The notes under the pieces were generated by a model that searched no databases, had not been told where the DNA came from, and saw nothing but the letters and a program-made list of their open reading frames with translations. 10,250 nt of DNA. It comes from Acidobacteriota bacterium. GTDB taxonomy: Bacteria > Acidobacteriota > Polarisedimenticolia > Gp22-AA2. This document shows positions 1-7,184 of the stretch, in pieces. The stretch spans positions 1 through 10,250 of the forward strand of contig JAPUIN010000176.1 of NCBI GenBank assembly GCA_027297005.1, read 5' to 3'. Each line of letters opens with the position of its first letter. Position 1 is the first letter of the stretch. The position numbers and the translations under genes were made by a program.

Positions 1-3000
1 GGACGAGGCGCCCGAAGGCGGGGCGCCCGGTGAACGAGATCACCGCGTCGAGCAACTCCCCGTCGTTGCGATCGCGAACCATCTCCAGCAGCGGCTCTCC
101 CGCGCGCAGCCACGCGGCAGACGCGCCGGGATCGTCCGGCACGACGCTCCAGAGATCTTTAATGGCCGGATCCTTGCGGTCGATGAAGGCGGCCGCCCCC
201 ATCTTCAGCACCTGCTCCCCGCGTGCGGCGCTGCTGACCTGACCGATCACGCGGGCCCCGAGAATCCGGCCGATCTCGACGGCGTGCGACCCGGTTCCGC
301 CGGTGGCCCCCTCGATCAGCAGGCTCTGCCCCCGACGCACCGGCATGCGGTGGGTGAGGGCGCGATAGACGGTCACGAGGTTCAGCATGAAGGAGGCTGC
401 CTGTTCCATCGTCAGCCCCTTCGGGAACGGCAGGAGCTGTGTCGCCAGCAGCCGGTCGAACGGCCGCAACGTCCCGTCCGGCGTCTCGAATCCCCGGATC
501 TCGAATCCGGCGTGCATGGCGTCCTCGGAGACGCGCGGGTCGAGCACGCGGTAATGTGCCGGGAAGTTCACCGCCAGATCACCCGGCACGAACAGGCCCT
601 GGCGATCCACCTCGCGGCCGCAGCGGACCACGCGGCAGACGGCGCCGCTGCCGAGAACGTGGTATGGCTGGCGGTGCCACTCGAACGGCGACACCGGATC
701 GGCCATCAGCGCGTGCAGAACGTTGTGGGTCGAGCCGCCGAACAGGTTCTGAACGATCACCTCGTTCGGCTCGGGATCGGCAGGCACCGGTTCGATGATC
801 TTCACGAGCGAGCGCTCCGGCTCGCCGTGGACCGGACGGCCGTGGGCATCCTTCGTCATCCCCCACGCCTCCTGTGCGCTCGGCAGCGGGTCGACGCCGG
901 GACGGAAATCGGTGCGCCCCAGGAGGCAGATCGATTCGGCCGGCGCGGCATAGGGACGATAGGCGGTCGCTTCCGAGGCTGCGGCCGCCGCCGCGCCGAC
1001 GGCTCCCCCGGCGTCCGCCCCGATCGCAGCCGGCTCGTCCACCGTCAATTCGCGTCGCCGCGCCACGGCGTGCAGAACATCAATCAGCACCGACATCTGA
1101 TCGACTGTGGCGACACTGCCGAGTCGCAGCGTCCGGTTCTGCCGCTGCAGGGTCGGGAAGAGCGCGAGCAGGGTCTCCCGATCGGCGTCGATCAGACCGG
1201 CACGCGTCTTCTCATTGCGCAGCTTCTCGAGGATGCCGGCCAGGGTGTCGCGGTCGAGCGCGGCCGCGTACTTCAGGAACCGGCGCAGGATCTTGCCGCT
1301 CTTCGTCGTCGGCAGATTGGCGACGTAAAAGATGAAATCGGCCGCCGGCGCGACATGCGAGCCCTTCGACTCGGCCACCGCCTCACGCAGCTGGTTGTCG
1401 AGGAGGCCGCTCCCTTCGTGACCGTCGCGCAGCTTGACGAACAGCACCGGGTTGTCCCCCTTCACCTCGGCGGGGATGCCGATCGCCGCGACATTGGCGA
1501 CCGCCGGATGCGAGCGCACCGCCCCTTCGATCTCCTGCGTGCCGACGCGATGGCCGCTGACGTTCAGCACTTCGTCGTCGCGGCCGAGAAAGGTAAGGGT
1601 GCCGTTCTCGTTGTGCACGGCGGCGTCGCCGGTGTTGTGCCAGCCCGCGACGTCGGAGTGGTAGATCTCACCGAAGCGGGGGTCGAATCGCCACGCGGCA
1701 GGATCGGGAGCGCCGCCATTTCCGGTCTGCGGCCGCGCCCATGTGCCGCGCGCGATCCCCGGGTTATGACGGACGAAGGCCGTCCCTTTCTCGCCAAACG
1801 CCGCGGGGCGCGGCGCGGTCGGGTTACCGTCCTCGTCCCGAATGACGAAGACGCGCGGATCGGACCACGGAAGGGGCCACGCCGAGGCATCCGGCTCCTG
1901 CGGGTGGGCCGCGGGGGACGCGCCGGTCTCCGGTCCGGAGTCCTCGGTGCGCCAGTAGCAGTTCATCATCGGTCCGATGTGCGCCTCCCACCACGCCTGC
2001 ACGGCCGCGTCGAGCGGTTCGGCGCACGAGCAGGAGGTGTATCGACTGTCGTCGCGCTCGGCGAGCATCGCGTCCCCACCGCGGTGGCGCAGACTGGACA
2101 GATCGTGCGAACGGATGTGCTCCGGATCGTCCCCCATCGAGGCGCGAATTCCGGTCACCCCGGTCTTCAGGAAATTGGCCCGGTAACGTTCGATCGCGGC
2201 CCACAGGCGATCCTCAATCGGGACGAAGCCGACCAGGATGCTGGTCATGCCATACACGAGCGGCCCCCAGCAGACGTATGACTGTCCCGTGATCCAGCCG
2301 GGATCGGCCACCGTCATGATCCTCTGATCGCGCGACAGACCAAAGACGTTGCGGATCAGGAACGGCAACCGCGCGAGGTAGCCGCCATGCGTGTGCACAA
2401 GCCCCTTCGGCTTGCCGGTGCTGCCGGAGGTGAACATGACGAAGAGCGCGTCCTCCGCCCCCATCGGCTCCGGCGTCGAGGAGGCGTTCTGCGCACGCCC
2501 GGCCTCGAGGAAATCAGCAAACGATCGGTCGCGCCCCTCGATCCACCCCCCCTCCGTGCGCGTCCCGAGAAGGTGGAGAACAACCACGGTCTCGACCGGG
2601 CTTCTCTCCGCCTCGAGTCGCGCGGCGAACGTGGCCGCGATCTCACGCCCCCCCTCCGCCAGACACTCCTCCTCGGGGATCGGCGCGCCGACGGCCGGCG
2701 CCTCCATGCCCCGGCGGTCCGCCTCGCCGGAGCGAGCCTCCTCCTCGAGGTCGAGGCGGCGTCCAGCCTCGGCGATCCGCTCGACCAGCGGCCGCTCCCT
2801 CTCATCCATCACGCCGAGCGCTCCGCGCGCCGACCGTTCCGGACCGCGCGTTTCCCCTGCCCCCGGCGATCCCTCCTCCACGGCAAGCCCGCGCGCGAGC
2901 AGCGCCCGCACCTTGCATTTCTCGACCGTCACCTTATCCTGCAGCGCCTCTCTGATTCCCCCGAGGATCCGTCCTTCAGGATCCGAGCCACCATCCGCCA

Positions 3001-4933
3001 GCAGATCCGAGGCGATCCGCATGGCGACCTTCACCGGCACGAAGTCGCGCAGCGCCGGATCGACGAAGTCGCGCTTGTACTGGACCACCTCCCCCTTGCG
3101 GAACGCGCCATCGACCGTCAACAGAACGCGGGCGCCCATCATGTGCAGCCTGTCGCTGAGTTCCTCGCGGGCGAAACCGGCGAAGACAGGGTGGTACACG
3201 ATCCCGATCCGCGCCGCGGCCAGCTGCACGACATAGGTCTCGATGATGTTCGGCATGTAAAGAACGAGGCTGTCCCCCTTTTTCAGACCGAGTGCCCGCA
3301 GGGCCGCCGCGCAGTCGCGGACCTGGTCAAGAAGCTCGCTGTAGGTGATCGAGCGTTGCTCGAGAGGGCGCCTCTCGGAATCGACACGGTCCCCCTCCCA
3401 CAGGACGGCCGCCTGCGATCCCCGGCCGCCGGCAACCCAGCGGACGACCGCTTCGACGCTGGCGTTGAGGGTTCCGTCGGCGAACCATTGGACGCGCGGG
3501 AAGTCAGAGTCGTCGTACCCCTCGGTCGGCGGGCGGATCCAGTCGAGTTGGTCGTGGGCGATGTCGAGCCAGAACGGATCGCGCGCGAGGCGCGCGGCGT
3601 GGCGCAGCAGGTCCCAGCCGGGACGGCTCAGGAAGAGCGCGCGATGGACACCGAGCGGCTCGCGGGCCGAGGGGAAGTCCGGAGTCCGCTTGTCGCTGAA
3701 CGCGCCGACCCCCTCAGTGAAATCAGGCAGGCGGAACATGGTGGTCGCGACGAGATACTCGATCGCCAGCGCCAGCGCGCGCGGCCCGGGGTGGCTCAAA
3801 TCGGCGAGGATGCCCACGTCGAGGGACGAGCGGTCGAGCTCTTCCTCAAGATGAATCAGCCACTCCGGCTTCCCCACGGTGGCGTCCCGGGCCATCGCCT
3901 CGTAGTCCAGACCGAGCAGGAGATCGGCGGCCCAGATCGAAACGGGGCTTCGCTGCGCCAGGATCTCGAGCGTCCGTCGCGCGAAGCGCTTCTCTTCATC
4001 ATCTCCGGCCCCCTCGGCCACCCCGCGCAATGAACGAAGAATGCTGCTGCGGGTCGCGAGACTGAAGTGTTTCTCAACCATGATGGCAAGCGGGTCGTCG
4101 GGGCGTTTGCCAATGCGGGTCGCCCGGCGACCCTCGGCGGCGGGCACGCCACCGGCAACCCGCTCGGAGAGGAACGCCAGCCCCGCCCCTCCCTCCAGGC
4201 CGGCCCCGGCCTCACCGCGCGCCGCTTTCGCGAGACCCTCGATGAGAGCATCGATCTGGTCGGCCGGAATCAGGGCGTCGGCGAACCCCCAGCGCAGTGC
4301 CTCTTCGCCGCCGAACGATTCAGAGGTCCAGGCGAAGTAGCGGGCCAGCGCCCCGCCCAGCCGCGCGCGCAGCTCGTGCGTGGCGCCGATGTCGGGCAGG
4401 AAGCCGATGCGCGACTCGGGCATGGCGAAACAGGAGCGATCGGTCGCGACGATATATCCACCAAAGGCGAGCCCCAGCCCGCCTCCCATGGTGACGCCGT
4501 CGGCGATCGTCACCAGCGGCATCGACAGGCGCGCCAGGCGCAGGTCTAGCGCATATTCCCGGATCAGATAGTGATCGGCCTCCTCGGGAGCGCCGTCCTT
4601 GATCGACAGGAGGAGATCCTTGACGTCGGCCCCGGCCGCGAGATGCCCCCCCTCGCCGCGCAGGAGGACGAGCCGCACCGAGCCGTCCGCTTCGATCCGA
4701 TCGAGGCCGGCATGGAGCACTTCGATCATCTCGATCGTGATCGCGTTGCGAGCCGACGGACGCCGAAGCGTGAGGGTCGCAACGCCGCGATCGATGCGGC
4801 AGCCGACCTCGCCGGCGATCCGCGCCCTGCGCCCCTTGGCCTGCTCCGGGCGCGAGGAGGCGCCACGGCGGACCGGCCTCCTCACCGGTTTTCCGGTTCT
4901 CAGCGACCGCTTTTTATCCGTGTTCTCGAGCAC
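1..4933 (-). CDS. pcs: Propionyl-CoA synthase (trifunctional hydratase/HIBCH-like - acyl-CoA synthetase - acrylyl-CoA reductase), 3' end outside window
   Basis: One uninterrupted frame of 1,644 codons runs off the left edge without a stop. Residues about 40-420 form a crotonase fold of the 3-hydroxyisobutyryl-CoA hydrolase type: RGEGGHLAAGADVKD (92-106), TMGGGLG (148-154), MPESRIGFLPDIG (171-183) and the family's C-terminal DFTEGVGAFSDK (404-415). Residues about 460-1230 are an AMP-forming acyl-CoA synthetase: FTSGSTGKPKG (834-844), NCYWRTED (991-998), WHNTGD (1098-1103) and the catalytic lysine in TKSGKILRR (K1214). After an Ala-rich linker, residues from about 1345 match crotonyl-CoA-reductase-like enzymes, with the NADPH loop GATGGTGSH at 1542-1550. 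In Pcs these activities convert 3-hydroxypropionate to its CoA ester, to acrylyl-CoA and to propionyl-CoA, with ATP, CoA and NADPH. The GTG start directly follows an in-frame TGA and has the ribosome site GGAGAGG four bases upstream. Known Pcs proteins are about 1,800 residues, so roughly 180 are probably missing. The synthetase also has an insertion of about 145 residues. Function is inferred from domain content. Confidence 0.9.
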   Translation of the reverse strand, partial: MLENTDKKRSLRTGKPVRRPVRRGASSRPEQAKGRRARIAGEVGCRIDRGVATLTLRRPSARNAITIEMIEVLHAGLDRIEADGSVRLVLLRGEGGHLAAGADVKDLLLSIKDGAPEEADHYLIREYALDLRLARLSMPLVTIADGVTMGGGLGLAFGGYIVATDRSCFAMPESRIGFLPDIGATHELRARLGGALARYFAWTSESFGGEEALRWGFADALIPADQIDALIEGLAKAARGEAGAGLEGGAGLAFLSERVAGGVPAAEGRRATRIGKRPDDPLAIMVEKHFSLATRSSILRSLRGVAEGAGDDEEKRFARRTLEILAQRSPVSIWAADLLLGLDYEAMARDATVGKPEWLIHLEEELDRSSLDVGILADLSHPGPRALALAIEYLVATTMFRLPDFTEGVGAFSDKRTPDFPSAREPLGVHRALFLSRPGWDLLRHAARLARDPFWLDIAHDQLDWIRPPTEGYDDSDFPRVQWFADGTLNASVEAVVRWVAGGRGSQAAVLWEGDRVDSERRPLEQRSITYSELLDQVRDCAAALRALGLKKGDSLVLYMPNIIETYVVQLAAARIGIVYHPVFAGFAREELSDRLHMMGARVLLTVDGAFRKGEVVQYKRDFVDPALRDFVPVKVAMRIASDLLADGGSDPEGRILGGIREALQDKVTVEKCKVRALLARGLAVEEGSPGAGETRGPERSARGALGVMDERERPLVERIAEAGRRLDLEEEARSGEADRRGMEAPAVGAPIPEEECLAEGGREIAATFAARLEAERSPVETVVVLHLLGTRTEGGWIEGRDRSFADFLEAGRAQNASSTPEPMGAEDALFVMFTSGSTGKPKGLVHTHGGYLARLPFLIRNVFGLSRDQRIMTVADPGWITGQSYVCWGPLVYGMTSILVGFVPIEDRLWAAIERYRANFLKTGVTGIRASMGDDPEHIRSHDLSSLRHRGGDAMLAERDDSRYTSCSCAEPLDAAVQAWWEAHIGPMMNCYWRTEDSGPETGASPAAHPQEPDASAWPLPWSDPRVFVIRDEDGNPTAPRPAAFGEKGTAFVRHNPGIARGTWARPQTGNGGAPDPAAWRFDPRFGEIYHSDVAGWHNTGDAAVHNENGTLTFLGRDDEVLNVSGHRVGTQEIEGAVRSHPAVANVAAIGIPAEVKGDNPVLFVKLRDGHEGSGLLDNQLREAVAESKGSHVAPAADFIFYVANLPTTKSGKILRRFLKYAAALDRDTLAGILEKLRNEKTRAGLIDADRETLLALFPTLQRQNRTLRLGSVATVDQMSVLIDVLHAVARRRELTVDEPAAIGADAGGAVGAAAAAASEATAYRPYAAPAESICLLGRTDFRPGVDPLPSAQEAWGMTKDAHGRPVHGEPERSLVKIIEPVPADPEPNEVIVQNLFGGSTHNVLHALMADPVSPFEWHRQPYHVLGSGAVCRVVRCGREVDRQGLFVPGDLAVNFPAHYRVLDPRVSEDAMHAGFEIRGFETPDGTLRPFDRLLATQLLPFPKGLTMEQAASFMLNLVTVYRALTHRMPVRRGQSLLIEGATGGTGSHAVEIGRILGARVIGQVSSAARGEQVLKMGAAAFIDRKDPAIKDLWSVVPDDPGASAAWLRAGEPLLEMVRDRNDGELLDAVISFTGRPAFGRLV

Positions 4934-5009
4934 TCAACCTCTCCGTGAACAGCACTGCGAGCTCACTTCGCCACCCCACGGCATGCACGACCGTCCCGAA
5001 AAGACACAT
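4914..5009 (-). CDS. Possible 31-residue upstream open frame overlapping the pcs start
   Basis: An ATG-TAA frame of 31 residues (starts MCLFGTVVHAVGWRSELAV) begins downstream of AGGGGG and ends 20 bases inside pcs, in a different frame. Its purine tract is the 3' arm of the hairpin at 5014-5048, so its translation could be sensitive to that structure and could couple to pcs. It resembles no family I recognise, and the spacing of the purine tract (three bases) is short. It may be chance in GC-rich DNA. This is a structural observation only. Confidence 0.2.
   Translation of the reverse strand: MCLFGTVVHAVGWRSELAVLFTERLSAREHG
4938..4944 (-). promoter_or_regulatory. Ribosome binding site deciding the GTG start of pcs
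   Basis: GGAGAGG is read on the minus strand and separated by TTGA from the GTG at 4933-4931. An in-frame TGA (4936-4934) directly precedes the GTG, so no longer start exists. The next in-frame GTG, at about 4879, has no comparable purine tract upstream. This makes 4933 the best start. Confidence 0.7.
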
Positions 5010-5013
5010 CGGC

Positions 5014-5048
5014 CCCCTGCGTTCGGTTCTGATTCAGGATCGCAGGGG
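5014..5048 (-). promoter_or_regulatory. GC-rich hairpin in the pcs leader, with a competing partner
   Basis: Arms 5014-5021 (CCCCTGCG on the plus strand) and 5041-5048 (CGCAGGGG) are perfect 8-base inverted repeats around a 19-base loop. In the minus-strand RNA the 5' arm CCCC (5048-5045) could instead pair with GGGG at 5057-5054 across TAATT, so the two pairings exclude each other. TCTTTT follows a few bases after the 3' arm, weaker than a classical terminator tail. The position is between a likely promoter and the pcs start, which fits an attenuator or translational switch. No known riboswitch class was recognised. Confidence 0.35.
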
Positions 5049-5120
5049 AATTACCCCGTCAGCAACGCCTTCGATTTTTTGTGTGCGGGATCGGAGATCT
5101 CAGGCGTTCCCGGAGCTGGG

Positions 5121-5168
5121 CTACGCTACGTAACGTACCGCGAGCTGTTTGAGCCGGAATACCTGCAT
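5121..5168 (-). CDS. Possible 15-residue leader peptide upstream of pcs
   Basis: The frame encodes MQVFRLKQLAVRYVA followed by TAG. GGAG (5181-5178) lies nine bases before the ATG, a good bacterial spacing, and the whole unit sits about 20 bases after the start point expected from the promoter at 5197-5225. The peptide has no run of a single regulatory amino acid of the kind seen in classical amino-acid attenuators. It ends within the near-palindrome at 5123-5136 and precedes the GC-rich hairpin. Promoter, ribosome site, short frame and hairpin appear in the right order, which is the only support. It could equally be a chance frame. Confidence 0.3.
   Translation of the reverse strand: MQVFRLKQLAVRYVA
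5123..5136. promoter_or_regulatory. Near-palindrome around TACGTA, possible operator
   Basis: ACGCTACGTAACGT is symmetric except for one mismatched pair, with a perfect TACGTA core at 5127-5132. It lies about 60 bases downstream of the presumed -10 and upstream of pcs. Dyads of this size are often bound by dimeric regulators, but no regulator gene is visible in the window and no second copy of the site was noticed. A match to a named operator class cannot be claimed. Confidence 0.2.
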
Positions 5169-5196
5169 GGTACAATTCTCCGTTGCGTGATCCTTA

Positions 5197-5225
5197 TAGT
5201 TACAACGCTTTGTGTGGGCTGTCAA
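5197..5225 (-). promoter_or_regulatory. Putative sigma-70-type promoter for pcs
   Basis: On the minus strand a perfect TTGACA (5225-5220) is followed after 17 bases by TAACTA (5202-5197). A better -10 match, TATAAG (5198-5193), lies at an unfavourable 21-base spacing. The local sequence is markedly richer in A and T than its surroundings. A start point near 5190 would give a pcs leader of roughly 257 bases. The element faces pcs and is the best promoter candidate in the gap. Confidence 0.5.
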
Positions 5226-5339
5226 CGGTGAACTCTGAGATCGGGGGGATTTCCCCGCCGTTCCTCCATCTTGTGGAACAGCCGGGACTCGGGAGAGGGG
5301 TGTTCTATCCCGAAATCGCCTCAGCGTGCCGTTCGGGCA

Positions 5340-5355
5340 GATCAAACAATTGATC
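5340..5355. repeat. Inverted repeat just downstream of the AmpG-like gene
   Basis: GATCAA ACAA TTGATC is a perfect 6-base stem with a 4-base loop, 13 bases beyond the stop of the AmpG-like gene. It has no U-run after it in the direction of transcription, so it is not a canonical intrinsic terminator. It could stabilise the 3' end of that transcript or be a binding site. Confidence 0.3.
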
Positions 5356-5368
5356 CGGGAATACCTTC

Positions 5369-7024
5369 CTAGGACGATGCGTTGCGGGCGATCTCGCCAG
5401 CCTCGCCGTGGCGGGCGGCGAAGACGGCGGCGGTCATCAGGCCGACGATGGCACCAAACGTGAGGATGCCGATCAACTGCAGCCAGCCGCCGATGTCGGC
5501 GGGATTCGCCAGATTGGCGAGGGCGGCGTCGAGATCGAATCCAGCCACCGCATCCGATCGCATCGCGCCGAGAGCACTGAGGGTGGCGACGCAGACGGTC
5601 GCGAAGAGGCTGCCGGCAATCCCGCCCACGACGCCGCGCACCGAAAGTTGCCGGGGCGTGAGACGGCGGCGGTCCTTCACCTCTTCGATGGTGAACTGCG
5701 GATCCCGCGTGCCGAGCGGAGCGAAGCGCTGCAGCAGGAGCAATCCGGGGATGCCGGCGATGAACGTCCCCCAGAAGAACGCCTCCCAACCGAAGGCATC
5801 AACGGTGAAGCCGCTGATCGGCCCCGAGATGATTCGGGGCAGGGCGAAGAGGCTGGAGAAGAGCGCGTACTGAGTGGCGGAGAAGCGCTTCTGCGTCATC
5901 CGCAGCAGCAGCACCATGAACGCGCCGGTTCCGAGACCCTTGGCGGCATTCTCAAACGCCATGGCGCCATACATCAGGAGCCGGTCCGGTTCGGATCGGG
6001 CCAGCAGGACGTAGCCGATGTTGGAGAAGATCTGCAGGAACCCGAACAGCCACAGGGAGTGGCCGAGCCCCATCGTCGTCGTCAGGACGCCGCCGAGCAA
6101 AACACCAGCCAGCATGGCGAACAGGCCGATCGTCGCGAGACCGACGCCCCGATCGGTCGCCGAGTACCCCATGTCGACGAGGAACGGCCGCAGCAGCGCC
6201 TCGGCCAGGTTGTCAGCGAATTTGTAGAAGAATACGAACGCGAGGATCTCCAGCGCGCGGTGTCGCCCCAGAAACCCGAGGAACGGATTCCAGACCGCCT
6301 CCTTCATGCTCTTCGGCGCCTGCGCGGCCCCGTTCGACTCGGGCGCCTTCCAGGTGACAATGAGCATCGGAATGTAGCAGGCGGCGAGTAGCCCGATCAC
6401 GAGCGGCCACGAATAGATGCTGGCGAGCGTGATGGTGGACGCACCGGCCAGATACATGGCGGCCCTATACATCGCGGTTTTCGCGCCGACGGCGATTCCC
6501 TGCTCTTCCCTCCTGAGGACGTCGACCGTGTAGGCATCGTAGGCGATGTCCTGGCTCGCCGATGCGAAAGCGATGGCGAAGGCGAGCGCGATCAGGACCC
6601 AGGGGGTGTCAGGATGATCCCCCAGACCCGCCAGGCTGAGGGTCAGCGCCAGTAGCGCGATCTGCGCCAGCGCGATCCAGCCGCGGCGGCGCCCCAACCA
6701 GGGGAGCCGGTAGCGATCCATCAGCGGCGACCAGAGCAGCTTGAACGACCAGGGGGCGTGGGCCAGCGTGATCAGCCCGACGATCCGGATGTCGACACCG
6801 CCGCTGCGCATCCAGTCCGGGATCGCGATCCAGACGAGGCCGAGCGGCAGCCCGGAGGCGAACGACAGCAGCACCACAGACGCCGTCCGCCAGGACCGCA
6901 TCGCCAGCCAGATGCTCATCAGAGCGCCGGGCTTCTCCTGTGAAACCTCTTCAGGGCTGAGCATGACGCCGGATGATAGAGGCTGCGGGCCGGATCGTCC
7001 ATCGCGGGCCAGACCGTGCGCCAT
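5369..7024 (-). CDS. ampG: AmpG-like muropeptide permease (MFS)
   Basis: 551 residues, mostly hydrophobic, consistent with about 14 membrane segments as in AmpG. Family signatures include PWSFKLLWSPLMDRY (91-105) leading into the basic loop WLGRRRGW, and ASQDIAYDAYTVDVL (156-170), equivalent to the QDIAxDAY region of AmpG proteins. AmpG imports anhydro-muropeptides (GlcNAc-anhydroMurNAc with or without peptide) across the inner membrane for cell-wall recycling, and in some bacteria feeds beta-lactamase induction. Substrate here is inferred. The ATG at 7024 has GGGGAG five bases upstream; later ATGs at 6964 and about 6919 have poorer sites but would remove a hydrophilic N-terminal tail of 20-35 residues. 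At 551 residues it is somewhat longer than typical AmpG. No cell-wall recycling enzymes are visible beside it. A possible promoter lies about 100 bases upstream, so it may be its own unit. Confidence 0.8.
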   Translation of the reverse strand: MAHGLARDGRSGPQPLSSGVMLSPEEVSQEKPGALMSIWLAMRSWRTASVVLLSFASGLPLGLVWIAIPDWMRSGGVDIRIVGLITLAHAPWSFKLLWSPLMDRYRLPWLGRRRGWIALAQIALLALTLSLAGLGDHPDTPWVLIALAFAIAFASASQDIAYDAYTVDVLRREEQGIAVGAKTAMYRAAMYLAGASTITLASIYSWPLVIGLLAACYIPMLIVTWKAPESNGAAQAPKSMKEAVWNPFLGFLGRHRALEILAFVFFYKFADNLAEALLRPFLVDMGYSATDRGVGLATIGLFAMLAGVLLGGVLTTTMGLGHSLWLFGFLQIFSNIGYVLLARSEPDRLLMYGAMAFENAAKGLGTGAFMVLLLRMTQKRFSATQYALFSSLFALPRIISGPISGFTVDAFGWEAFFWGTFIAGIPGLLLLQRFAPLGTRDPQFTIEEVKDRRRLTPRQLSVRGVVGGIAGSLFATVCVATLSALGAMRSDAVAGFDLDAALANLANPADIGGWLQLIGILTFGAIVGLMTAAVFAARHGEAGEIARNASS

Positions 7025-7073
7025 GCGTGCTCCCCGGGGGGGCCGAATTCACCCCGTTCTACGTGGGAAACCG

Positions 7074-7091
7074 GGCCGTTGACGAACGGCC
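7074..7091. repeat. 7-base-pair hairpin upstream of the AmpG-like gene
   Basis: GGCCGTT GACG AACGGCC is a perfect 7-base inverted repeat with a 4-base loop. An overlapping second dyad, GTTGAC (7078-7083) with GTCAAC (7103-7108), is incompatible with the first. It lies between the ATP-grasp stop and the AmpG-like start, downstream of the possible promoter at 7123-7150. No U-run follows on the minus strand, so it is more likely a leader structure or binding site than an intrinsic terminator. Confidence 0.35.
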
Positions 7092-7122
7092 GGACCGACC
7101 GGGTCAACCAGGCGGCGATTTC

Positions 7123-7150
7123 AATATGGTGATCGAAAACGGGAAGTCAA
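7123..7150 (-). promoter_or_regulatory. Possible promoter for the AmpG-like gene
   Basis: TTGACT (7150-7145) is followed after 16 bases by CATATT (7128-7123), in a locally A/T-richer stretch of the 160-base gap. It faces the AmpG-like gene with a leader of about 95 bases. Matches are 5 of 6 and 4 of 6 to the sigma-70 consensus. Moderate at best. Confidence 0.35.
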
Positions 7151-7184
7151 GGGGATGGGACCAGGGGGCGCCGGCCCGGACGGC

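Larger units (their letters stand above)
4934..5368. other. 435-base intergenic region between the AmpG-like gene and pcs
   Basis: No conserved protein is encoded here. The region holds the putative pcs promoter, a possible 15-residue leader peptide, a TACGTA-centred near-palindrome, an 8-base-pair GC-rich hairpin with an alternative pairing, a 31-residue upstream frame and the pcs ribosome site. Nearer the AmpG-like stop it holds the GATCAA/TTGATC repeat. The part around 5226-5339 shows only a short GGGG/CCCC dyad near 5245-5255 and nothing else I can interpret. Confidence 0.6.

Noticed and set aside
284..2281. 665-codon plus-strand open frame
   Set aside because: It lies antisense to the synthetase and reductase domains of pcs, whose minus-strand frame shows clear conserved motifs. 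The plus-strand translation is Arg/His/Gly-rich with no recognisable domain, as expected for a GC-rich shadow frame.
2387..4033. 548-codon plus-strand open frame
   Set aside because: It is antisense to the hydratase-synthetase part of pcs, and its composition shows no family motifs. It exists because third-position GC bias removes stop codons.
4643..4655. Run of seven C (G on the coding strand) in pcs as a possible frameshift site
   Set aside because: The frame is the same on both sides (RGEGGHLAAGADVKD reads through correctly), so no frameshift is needed.
5049..5080. T-run at about 5073-5078 after a GGGGAATTACCCC dyad on the plus strand, as a plus-strand terminator
   Set aside because: The stem is only four pairs, the T-run is about 17 bases away, and no plus-strand gene ends there.
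5121..5789. 222-codon minus-strand frame ending at 5121
   Set aside because: Most of it overlaps the AmpG-like gene out of frame. Only its last 16 codons, which have their own ribosome site, were kept as a possible leader peptide.
5408..6391. 327-codon plus-strand open frame
   Set aside because: It is a shadow of the AmpG-like permease, with a low-complexity charged translation.
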